A DNA stretch of 64,000 bases, taken from Thioclava nitratireducens. GTDB taxonomy: Bacteria > Pseudomonadota > Alphaproteobacteria > Rhodobacterales > Rhodobacteraceae. Below, piece by piece: positions 24,039 through 31,656 of the stretch (the stretch's first letter is position 1; every line of letters begins with the position of its first letter). The stretch spans positions 2,330,501 to 2,394,500 of the forward strand of contig NZ_CP019437.1 in assembly GCF_001940525.2 (NCBI RefSeq), given 5' to 3'. A program made the position numbers and the translations under genes. Below the pieces are notes generated by a model that worked only from the letters and a program-made list of their open reading frames with translations, did not search any database and was not told where the DNA came from.

Positions 24039-24410
24039 TCACTTTTTTCCGACCGCCTTGGCGAGCGCTTCGCCCTCTTCGGTGGCAGAGCGCACCGCGC
24101 GTTCCGCGATCCCCGTCATCGAGGTGGCGAGCTTCGTCATCTCGGCGGTGTAATCGCTGGCCGTACGCTGCCAGAACTCACCCCAGAGCGTCATCGCGCG
24201 CATCGGATCGGCAGTTTCCGACAGCTGGTTGACCATTTCCTGATCACGCTCGAACCGGGCTTTCAAGAATTCGAGCAGTTCGATGTTCTGCGCGATCATC
24301 GATTCCATCATTTTGAGCTGCGGTGCCATCACCGAGCTTACCGAACCCATATCCGGCACCGGCATGCAGCCGGCCATGTTCATGCCGGGTGGGGATTTCT
24401 TCTCTGCCAT
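24039..24410 (-). CDS. phasin-like polyhydroxyalkanoate granule protein
   Basis: The 123-residue protein has a Met/Pro-rich N terminus (MAEKKSPPGMNMAG). Long amphipathic helices follow, with the segment NIELLEFLKARFERDQEMVN and then WGEFWQRTASDYTAEMTKL, a pattern seen in phasin family proteins that coat PHA granules. An AGGGAGG ribosome binding site selects this ATG. phaC lies 2.7 kb away, beyond two DNA-repair genes, which supports but does not prove a PHA role. Confidence 0.7.
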   Translation of the reverse strand: MAEKKSPPGMNMAGCMPVPDMGSVSSVMAPQLKMMESMIAQNIELLEFLKARFERDQEMVNQLSETADPMRAMTLWGEFWQRTASDYTAEMTKLATSMTGIAERAVRSATEEGEALAKAVGKK

Positions 24411-24581
24411 GTAAGCCTCCCTTGTGACTGGATAGCGCAACCCTAACATGGGCGCGCCGAAGATCGTTTGATTTGGAACAATCGTCGCGCGAAAAGCTTG
24501 CCCTAGGGCGATTGCCGAAAATTTGGGCCGGGCGCGCGCCCTCGCGTATGCATTTCGAGCGTTACCGTAAGTGAAAGACCG

Positions 24582-25583
24582 ATGGCCGAGCCGCTTCTGA
24601 TCCCGCGCCCCGAGGGGCTCTATTGCCCGAGCGGCAATTTCTACATCGACCCGAGTCGTCCCGTGGCGCGTGCGCTGATCACGCATGGCCACGCCGATCA
24701 CGCGCGCGCAGGCCACGGGCATGTGCTGGCCACGCGCCAGACGCTGGAGATCATGGCGATCCGCTATGGCGGAGATTTCGCAGGACAGCGGCAGGCTTAC
24801 GAGGGGCCGCTCTCGGTGGGGGGCGTGGATGTCAGCTTTCATCCGGCGGGGCATGTGCTCGGCTCGGCGCAGATCGCGATCACGCATCGCGGCCAGCGGA
24901 TCGTGGCCTCGGGCGATTACGCGCGCGTCGCGAACCCGTCCTGCGCGCCTTTCGAGCCGGTGCCCTGCGACACGTTCATCACCGAGGCCACCTTCGCGCT
25001 GCCGGTCTTCAAGCATCCCGATCCTGCCGAAGAGATGGCGAAGCTGATGGCCTCGATGCGCGCAGCCCCCGAGCGACCGCATCTGGTGGGCGCCTATGCG
25101 CTGGGCAAGGCGCAGCGCGTCATCATGCTCGCGCGCGAGGCGGGCTATGACGCGCCGATCTACATCCACGGCGCGCTGCAGCGGCTCTGCGACTACCACC
25201 TGGAGCAGGGCATCCCCTTGGGCGATCTGCGCCCCGCCACGATGGACAAGGCAGAGGCGCGGGAGCTGCGCGAGGCGCTGGTGATCGCGCCGCCCTCGGC
25301 CTTTTCCTCACCTTGGGTACAGCGCTTCGCCGACCCGGTGATCTCTTTCGCCTCGGGCTGGATGCAAATCCGCGCCCGCGCCCGCCAGCGCGGGGTCGAG
25401 CTGCCGCTGGTGATCTCGGACCATATCGACTGGGTGGACCTCACGCGCACGGTGCGCGAGATCGACCCGTCCGAGCTGTGGATCACCCATGGCCGCGAGG
25501 AGGCGCTGATGCGCTGGGCGGAACTGGAGGGGCGCGTGGCCCGGCCGCTCCATCTTGTGGGCTACGAAGAGGAGCCGGAATGA
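24582..25583 (+). CDS. ligase-associated DNA exonuclease (metallo-beta-lactamase fold)
   Basis: The 333-residue protein has the beta-lactamase-fold metal motif ALITHGHADHA with His35, His37, Asp39 and His40, and later the beta-CASP-like segments typical of the exonuclease partner of bacterial ATP-dependent ligases. It is thought to trim DNA ends during damage repair. Its stop overlaps the start of the ligase gene (ATGA). The usual partners, an Lhr-type DEXH helicase and the PdeM endonuclease, are not next to it here. Confidence 0.93.
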   Translation: MAEPLLIPRPEGLYCPSGNFYIDPSRPVARALITHGHADHARAGHGHVLATRQTLEIMAIRYGGDFAGQRQAYEGPLSVGGVDVSFHPAGHVLGSAQIAITHRGQRIVASGDYARVANPSCAPFEPVPCDTFITEATFALPVFKHPDPAEEMAKLMASMRAAPERPHLVGAYALGKAQRVIMLAREAGYDAPIYIHGALQRLCDYHLEQGIPLGDLRPATMDKAEARELREALVIAPPSAFSSPWVQRFADPVISFASGWMQIRARARQRGVELPLVISDHIDWVDLTRTVREIDPSELWITHGREEALMRWAELEGRVARPLHLVGYEEEPE

Positions 25584-27154
25584 AAGCCTTCGCAGTCCTT
25601 CTCGAACGTCTCGCCTTCACGCCCGGGCGCAACGCCAAGATCGACGCGCTGGCCGATTACCTGCGCCACGCGCCCGACCCCGAGCGCGGCTATGCGCTTG
25701 CGGCGCTCACCGGAGAACTGGAACTGGGCCGCGCGCAACCTGCGGTGCTGCGCGCGATGGTGGGCGAACGGGTCGATCCCGAGCTGTTCGCGCTGTCCTA
25801 TGACTACGTAGGCGATCTGGCGGAGACGATCGCACTCATCTGGCCGCAGGAAAACACGCCCCAGGACCTCGATCTGGTGGAGATCGTCGAGACCCTGCAG
25901 GACACGCCCAAGACCCGCGTCGGGCCGCTGATCGCCGGGTGGCTGGACCGGCTCGAGCCCTCGGAACGCTATGCGCTCTTGAAACTCGCGACCGGGGGGC
26001 TGCGCGTGGGCGTCTCGGCGCGGCTTGCCCGGGTGGCTCTGGCCTCGCTCGGCACGCCCGAACTTGAGGAGATCGAGGAAATCTGGCACGGGCTATCGCC
26101 GCCCTATCAGCCGCTTTTCGACTGGATCGAGGGCGGCGAAAAGCCCGAGCGCGCAGGTTTTGCGCCGTTCCGTCCGGTGATGCTGTCGACTCCCACCGAT
26201 CTCGACGCGCTCACCGATTTGACGCCCGACGACTTCGCCGCCGAGTGGAAATGGGACGGCATCCGCGTGCAGGCCGTGGCCGAGGGCGGCGAGAGGCGGC
26301 TTTATTCGCGCACCGGCGAGGATATTTCGGGGGCGTTTCCTGATGTAGTCGCGCATATGGCATTCGACGGCGCGCTCGATGGCGAGTTGATCGTACGGCG
26401 CGGCGATCAGGTGGCGCCATTCGGCGATCTGCAGAAGCGGCTGGGGCGGAAATCTCCGGGCAAAGCGATGCTCGCCTCTCACCCTGCGGCGCTGCGGCTC
26501 TACGATATCCTGATCGCGGGCGAGGAAGATCTGCGCCCCCTGCCCTTCGAGGCCCGCCGCACCCGGCTGGAGGCGTTTGTTGCTGACCTCAACCCCGAGC
26601 GCTTCGACGTCTCGGAACTGCTGCCCTTCGACACTTGGGAGGATCTCGCCGAGTTACGCGAAGCGCCGCCCGAGGTGGTGATCGAGGGCGTGATGCTGAA
26701 ACGTCGCGATACGCCCTACATGGCGGGCCGCCCCAAGGGGCCGTGGTTCAAGTGGAAACGCGATCCGCGGATCATCGATGCGGTGATCCTTTATGCGCAA
26801 CGCGGGCATGGCAAACGCTCGGGCTTCTATTCCGATTTCACCTTCGGCGTCTGGGAGGGAGAGCATCTCGTGCCCGTGGGCAAGGCCTATTCCGGCTTTA
26901 CCGATGAGGAACTGCGCAAGCTCGACCGTTTCGTGCGCAATCACACGGTGGAACGCTTTGGCCCGGTGCGGTCCCTGTCGCCCGATCTGGTGGTGGAGGT
27001 CGCCTTCGAGGGGCTCAACCGCTCCACCCGACATAAATCCGGCGTCGCGATGCGCTTCCCGCGCATCTCGCGAATCCGCTGGGACAAACCCCCAGGTGAG
27101 GCCGACCGGATCGAGACCCTGCGCGCGATGCTGCCCGAGGTCGAGCAGCCCTAG
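25580..27154 (+). CDS. ATP-dependent DNA ligase of the cisplatin-damage-response type
   Basis: The 524-residue enzyme has an N-terminal helical domain (residues 1-190). The adenylation motif EWKWDGIRVQ has Lys224 as nucleophile, and the motifs DGELI, EGVMLK and PWFKWKRDP complete the catalytic core, followed by an OB fold. It belongs to the group annotated as cisplatin damage response ATP-dependent ligases. It acts with the overlapping upstream exonuclease. Its stop codon shares CTAG with the stop codon of the convergent phaC gene. An upstream extension of the frame to 25313 overlaps the exonuclease and was rejected. Confidence 0.94.
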   Translation: MKAFAVLLERLAFTPGRNAKIDALADYLRHAPDPERGYALAALTGELELGRAQPAVLRAMVGERVDPELFALSYDYVGDLAETIALIWPQENTPQDLDLVEIVETLQDTPKTRVGPLIAGWLDRLEPSERYALLKLATGGLRVGVSARLARVALASLGTPELEEIEEIWHGLSPPYQPLFDWIEGGEKPERAGFAPFRPVMLSTPTDLDALTDLTPDDFAAEWKWDGIRVQAVAEGGERRLYSRTGEDISGAFPDVVAHMAFDGALDGELIVRRGDQVAPFGDLQKRLGRKSPGKAMLASHPAALRLYDILIAGEEDLRPLPFEARRTRLEAFVADLNPERFDVSELLPFDTWEDLAELREAPPEVVIEGVMLKRRDTPYMAGRPKGPWFKWKRDPRIIDAVILYAQRGHGKRSGFYSDFTFGVWEGEHLVPVGKAYSGFTDEELRKLDRFVRNHTVERFGPVRSLSPDLVVEVAFEGLNRSTRHKSGVAMRFPRISRIRWDKPPGEADRIETLRAMLPEVEQP

Positions 27155-29022
27155 CGGGTCAGCACGTACGCCCCCGGCGCATCGCAGAGCGCGCGGTATT
27201 TGCGCCCCTTGCCCATCGCGGGCGGCGCGATCTCGGACCCGTCCCCGGTCTTGCGCAGCCATTTCGCCCAAGGCTCCCACCACGACCCTTCGCGGGGCGC
27301 ACATTCCGAGGCCCAGTCCACGGCGGAGGGATGCGGCATGCCGGGGCGATGCTCCATCAGGCGGTAATGCGCCCGCGGCGCACCCGGCGGACGCACGATC
27401 CCGGTATTGTGCCCGCCCGAGACCAGCGCGAAATTCACCGCTCCCGGCAGAGACCATGTCAGCTTGAAGACCGAGTGCCACGGCGCGATGTGATCGGCCT
27501 CGGTCGCGACGGCGAAGACCGGCGTCTCGATATCCTGCAGGAAGACCGGCACGCCGCGCGTATCCATGCGTCCCTCTGCCAGATCATTGTCGAGAAACAG
27601 CCGGCGCAGATATTGCGAATGCATCCGGTAGGGCATCCGCGTCGCGTCGTGGCTCCACGAGGCCAGCGCGCTGTCCGTCTCGCGCTCGCCCATCAGGTAG
27701 GTATGAACCGCCTGCGACCAGATCAGATCCTTCGACTTGAGCATGGTGAAAGTGCCCGCCATCGCGGTCTTGTCGAGATAGCCCTCCTCCCACATCATAT
27801 CTTCGATCAGGCTCAGCTGGTCTTCATTGGTGAACAGGCTCAGCTCCCCGGCCTCGGTGAAATCGACCTGCGCAGCCAGCATCGTCAGCGAGGCCAGCCG
27901 CTCGTCGCCATCGCGCGCCATCGCCGCCGCCGCGACCGACAGGAGCGTCCCGCCGAGGCAATAGCCCAGCCCGTGAACCTTCTCCGCACCGGTGATCGCA
28001 CAGACCGCATCGAGCGCCGTCATCACGCCCTTCTCGCGGTAATCGTCGAAGCCCAGATCGCGGTCGCCCTCGTCGGGATTTTTCCAAGAGATCGCGAAAA
28101 CGGTAAAGCCTTGCCCCACGAGCCAGCGGATCAGCGAATTCGTCTCCTCCAGATCGAGGATGTAATATTTCATGATCCAGGCCGGCACGATCAGCAGCGG
28201 CACCGAATGGACCTTCTCGGTGCGCGGTTCGTATTGCAGCAGCTCGATCAGATCGTTGCGCAGCACCACCTTGCCCGGCGTCAGCGCCACATCGGTCCCC
28301 GGGATCAGCGTGGGTTCCGGCTTGGTATCGCCGGTGAGCGCCTTGATCGCATCCTCGCCCCAATAGCGCGCCCCGCGCAGGAGGTTCACCCCGCCTTCCT
28401 TCAACGTCCGCTCGATCACTCGCGGATTGGTCGCGATGAAATTCGTGGGCGCCACCATGTCGAGCCATTGGCGCGCGTAGAACTGCATCATCTGTTCGTG
28501 CCGGGCCTCGACCCCGCGCACGTCCGTCGTGGCGTTGTGCCACCATTGCTGGGCATGCAGGAAACTCTGCGCGTAGAGGGAGTACGGAAACTGCTGCCAG
28601 TCGGGCGCGGAGAAACGGCGGTCCTGCGGCAGCGGTTCGAGCGGCTGCGCCTCGACATCGTCGCTGCTGTGCGGCGCCATTGCGCGCAACAGGTGCATCC
28701 ATTTGCGCCCGGCCTTCCAGCCAAGCTCGGCCTGTTTGCCGGGGCTGAGGGCCAGATGCGTCGCCCAATCGGCCCAGGCGAGGCTCAGCGAGATCGGAGA
28801 CAGCCCGCCCTCGGCCCGGCCCATCAACGCGTGAGAGAGACGGTCGAGCGCCTCGAAGGAGGCCAGCGCCGCGCTGTGTTCCTCGGTCCGGGGCTGATCG
28901 ACGCCCGCGAGCTTGCTCACCACATTGGCCGATCCCGCGCCCGCCGTCGCGCCCTTGCGCGGCGACCCCTTGCGTGACGTCCCCTTGCGCGGCGGCACCT
29001 TGTCCCCGGCCAGATCCTTCAT
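27151..29022 (-). CDS. phaC: class I poly(3-hydroxyalkanoate) synthase PhaC
   Basis: The 623-residue enzyme polymerises 3-hydroxyacyl-CoA into storage polyester at the granule surface. The lipase-like box GLGYCLGG holds the catalytic Cys355; the conserved tryptophan and the D...H pair of the family follow (WASECAP, SGGHNTG). The N terminus is unusual: a run of PRKG/SRKG repeats at residues 11-24 makes it strongly basic before the normal PhaC N-terminal domain. GGAGAC precedes the ATG. Upstream lies a 500-base region with a candidate small RNA transcribed away from phaC. Confidence 0.96.
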   Translation of the reverse strand: MKDLAGDKVPPRKGTSRKGSPRKGATAGAGSANVVSKLAGVDQPRTEEHSAALASFEALDRLSHALMGRAEGGLSPISLSLAWADWATHLALSPGKQAELGWKAGRKWMHLLRAMAPHSSDDVEAQPLEPLPQDRRFSAPDWQQFPYSLYAQSFLHAQQWWHNATTDVRGVEARHEQMMQFYARQWLDMVAPTNFIATNPRVIERTLKEGGVNLLRGARYWGEDAIKALTGDTKPEPTLIPGTDVALTPGKVVLRNDLIELLQYEPRTEKVHSVPLLIVPAWIMKYYILDLEETNSLIRWLVGQGFTVFAISWKNPDEGDRDLGFDDYREKGVMTALDAVCAITGAEKVHGLGYCLGGTLLSVAAAAMARDGDERLASLTMLAAQVDFTEAGELSLFTNEDQLSLIEDMMWEEGYLDKTAMAGTFTMLKSKDLIWSQAVHTYLMGERETDSALASWSHDATRMPYRMHSQYLRRLFLDNDLAEGRMDTRGVPVFLQDIETPVFAVATEADHIAPWHSVFKLTWSLPGAVNFALVSGGHNTGIVRPPGAPRAHYRLMEHRPGMPHPSAVDWASECAPREGSWWEPWAKWLRKTGDGSEIAPPAMGKGRKYRALCDAPGAYVLTR

Positions 29023-29295
29023 CCCGCTGTCTCCTGCCTGTGCGATTCCACGCCAAACCTAGCGCAGAAAGCATGACATTGGTTTGACCTGACGCAAGGG
29101 AGGACGCTCCAGCAGCACCTCACGGAAAACCGGCGCGTTCTCACATGAACGGGAGGCGAATGAAATATCGGAACTGCGGCATTGCTGCATCGGTTCTCCC
29201 TGCACATCTCGAGACGCAAGGGCATAGGCAAGATGGCAGGCCGGGATACGCCACCCCCCGGACATCGCCGTCGAGCGCAGATGCCTCGCGACATT
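29023..29295. other. divergent regulatory region of phaC
   Basis: This stretch carries no credible protein frame. It must hold the phaC promoter on the minus strand and, on the plus strand, the promoter of the RNA described at 29296-29437. I could not pick convincing -35/-10 pairs for either; TTGACC near 29083 has no well-spaced -10 partner. Confidence 0.4.
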
Positions 29296-29437
29296 CGGAA
29301 AGGCCGGGTTTCTCTCTCTCCCCCTCCCTGCCCGGGTTTCCGCGACGACCTGCTTCCGGGTTCTCTCGTCTCTCCTGCCCGGAAGCAGGCCCCATCACTC
29401 CCAACTCCCCGCCCGTTCTCGGGCGGGGTTTTTCTTT
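29296..29437 (+). ncRNA. candidate trans-acting small RNA with two C/U-rich loops
   Basis: Three consecutive hairpins end in a U tract. Hairpin 1 pairs CGGAAA (29296-29301) and CCGGG (29304-29308) with CCCGG (29331-29335) and TTTCCG (29337-29342), leaving a 22-nt loop made almost only of C and T. Hairpin 2 is a perfect 12-bp stem (29349-29360 with 29378-29389) with a 17-nt loop TTCTCTCGTCTCTCCTG. Hairpin 3 is a textbook terminator. No protein-coding gene precedes that terminator on the plus strand. C/U-rich loops that resemble anti-Shine-Dalgarno sequence followed by a terminator are the architecture of alphaproteobacterial riboregulators such as the alpha-r14, MmgR and CcsR groups. Family membership is not shown, and the 5' end is unknown. 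Confidence 0.6.
29407..29437 (+). terminator. strong Rho-independent terminator of the candidate sRNA
   Basis: CCCCGCCCG (29407-29415) pairs with CGGGCGGGG (29420-29428) with a TTCT loop, followed by TTTTTCTTT. It lies 97 bases before the next plus-strand gene and behind no coding gene on that strand. Confidence 0.9.
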
Positions 29438-29525
29438 GCCGATCTCACCTGCGCGATAAAGCACGGCGCTCTGCGCGCGCCCGGCGGGGTGACACCGCGC
29501 GGCAAAGTGCTAGCTATGCCCGGTC

Positions 29526-31004
29526 ATGCTGAGCAGGCTTCGCGAAAATATCATTCCGCTGACGGTGGCGCTGTCGCTCCTGATGGAGCTGATCGACGCG
29601 ACCGTGCTGGCCACCGCGATTCCGGTGATCGCGCGGGACCTCTCGGTGCCGGTGCTGTCGCTCAAGATGGCGATGGCGACCTACCTGATCGCGCTCGCGG
29701 CCTTCGTGCCGATTTCCGGCTGGATCGCGGATCGGATCGGCGCACGACGAACGTTTCTGGCCGCGATGGGTGTGTTTCTCGTGGCCTCGCTCCTCTGCGC
29801 GATCCAGACGAGCGTGACGGGACTCGTGCTGGCCCGCGCGCTGCAGGGCATCGGGGCCGCAATGATGAGCCCGGTGGGCCGGCTCATCGTGCTGCGCCAC
29901 ACCTCCAAGGAGGAGATGACCCGCGCAATGGTCTATGTCACCCTGCCCGCGCTGATCGGCCCGGCGCTGGGCCCCTTCGTGGGCGCGACGGTGACGACCT
30001 TCCTTGGCTGGCGCTCGATCTTCCTGATGAACCTGCCACTGGGCGCGCTGGCGATCTGGCTGACGCTGCGCCACATGCCCGCCGACGGCCCGCCCGAGCC
30101 GAAACCATTCGATTTTCCGGGCTTCGTGCTCTCTGCCGTAGGTCTGGCCTCCGTGATGACCGGGTTTTCCGCGTTGGGCGAGCATATCCTGCCGTGGCAG
30201 GCCGCAGTCGCCCTCAGCGTCGCGGGTGTGGCCCTGCTGGTCCTCTACTGGCTGCGCGCGCGCGATACGTCCGAGCCGCTTCTCGATCTGCGGCTATTCC
30301 GGCACAGGACGTTCGACGTTTCGATTACCGGCGGGCTGATCTTCCGGCTGTCGAACGGGGCGATCTCGCTTCTGCTGCCGCTGTTCTTCCAGCTGGGGCT
30401 CGGCGCTTCCGTGATGGTTTCCGGTGCACTGACCGGGCTGAACGCGGTGGGCGCGGTCAGCCTGCGGACCTTCGTGCCGCGCATCCTCGATCGGTTCGGC
30501 TTCAAATGGGTGATGATCTGGGCCGCCGTCATACGGGGCGCCACGATCTTCGGCTTCCTCACCGTGACCAGCATCCATGACTGGCAGTTGATCCCGCTTC
30601 TGCTGATCGGCGGCGCCGCGCAATCGGTGGTCTTCACCGCGATCAACTCCATCGGGTTTGCCGATCTCGACCTGCGCGAGATGAGCCCCGCCACCGCCTT
30701 CACCGCGATGAGCCGTCAGGTCTCGCTTGCGCTTGGCATCGCGCTGGCGGGCGTGGTTCTGGAACTGACCGCGGGGGCGGCCGCGACCACCACCGGGGCC
30801 GAGATGATCCCGATCCACGCTTTCCTCTGGGGATTTGCCATCGCGGGTGCGACGGGACCGCTCTCGGCGCTTTATTTCATGCGCTTGCGCCGGGGCGATG
30901 CCGACGGGCTGCGTCGCAAGCGCCGGACGGTCGAGCCCTACGGCTCCTCGCGCGAACGCTTCCACGCTCCGCAGTCCAAGGAGGCGCGCGAACCGGCCGA
31001 GTGA
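29526..31004 (+). CDS. MFS transporter, DHA2 (EmrB/MdtD-like) drug exporter family
   Basis: The 492-residue protein shows the DHA2 TM1 motif as MELIDATVLATAIPVIA, the cytoplasmic loop motif GWIADRIGARRTF, and motif C-like GPALGPFVGA. About fourteen hydrophobic helices can be counted. A basic hydrophilic tail of roughly 45 residues closes the protein. It is expected to export drugs or metabolites using the proton gradient. The Lrp-type gene begins 64 bases downstream; whether the exporter belongs to the catabolic genes beyond is not clear. Confidence 0.88.
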   Translation: MLSRLRENIIPLTVALSLLMELIDATVLATAIPVIARDLSVPVLSLKMAMATYLIALAAFVPISGWIADRIGARRTFLAAMGVFLVASLLCAIQTSVTGLVLARALQGIGAAMMSPVGRLIVLRHTSKEEMTRAMVYVTLPALIGPALGPFVGATVTTFLGWRSIFLMNLPLGALAIWLTLRHMPADGPPEPKPFDFPGFVLSAVGLASVMTGFSALGEHILPWQAAVALSVAGVALLVLYWLRARDTSEPLLDLRLFRHRTFDVSITGGLIFRLSNGAISLLLPLFFQLGLGASVMVSGALTGLNAVGAVSLRTFVPRILDRFGFKWVMIWAAVIRGATIFGFLTVTSIHDWQLIPLLLIGGAAQSVVFTAINSIGFADLDLREMSPATAFTAMSRQVSLALGIALAGVVLELTAGAAATTTGAEMIPIHAFLWGFAIAGATGPLSALYFMRLRRGDADGLRRKRRTVEPYGSSRERFHAPQSKEAREPAE

Positions 31005-31068
31005 GCCCCAGGAGAGCAGCCGGAAAATCGGGGATGCACAAGGCGTTGAGCCGGTGTAGCGTGGCGCC

Positions 31069-31554
31069 ATGATCAAGCTCGACCCCCGCGATATCGAAAT
31101 TCTGCGCGTGCTGGCACGCGAGGGCCGCATCACCAAGGCGGCGCTGGCCGAGAAGATCAACCTCTCGCCCACGCCCGCATGGGACCGGCTGAAAAAGCTG
31201 GAGAAGGCGGGCCTCATCGCTGGCTATCGCGCGACCTTCAACCTCAAGAAGCTCGGGCCGCATGTGACGCTGTTCGTGGCCGCCGAACTGGCCGATCACA
31301 CCGCCGCCAGTTTCCAGACCTTCGAGCGGTCGCTCGATCAGCACCCCGAGGTCGTGGGCTGCTGGGCTCTGGGCGGCGGCTTCGACTACCTGATGCAGAT
31401 CGTGACCCGCGACATCGACGCCTATCAGCGGCTGATCGACTCGATGCTGGACGCGCGGATCGGGATCGCGCGCTACTTCACCTATATCGTCACGAAGGAG
31501 GTGAAGAACGCCGCCATGCCGCCCTTCGACCTCTTCGCAGACCAAATGGACTGA
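31069..31554 (+). CDS. Lrp/AsnC family transcriptional regulator
   Basis: The 161-residue protein has the Lrp winged-helix domain (DPRDIEILRVLAREGRITKA, then LAEKINLSPTPAWDRLKKLE). A RAM ligand-binding domain follows, with the core segment EVVGCWALGGGFDYLMQIVT. Members sense amino acids and usually control adjacent transport or catabolic genes. The two genes directly downstream, an aldehyde dehydrogenase and an aminotransferase, are the likely targets. SD strength before ATG is low. Confidence 0.93.
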   Translation: MIKLDPRDIEILRVLAREGRITKAALAEKINLSPTPAWDRLKKLEKAGLIAGYRATFNLKKLGPHVTLFVAAELADHTAASFQTFERSLDQHPEVVGCWALGGGFDYLMQIVTRDIDAYQRLIDSMLDARIGIARYFTYIVTKEVKNAAMPPFDLFADQMD

Positions 31555-31656
31555 CGGTCGGCGGTATTTCAGCCCAAATGCGGGGCCCGCGCAGCCCATT
31601 CGGACTATTACCCTGTCAAAACGGGCGCAGAGTGATCTCAACCAAGGAGGTCTCTC

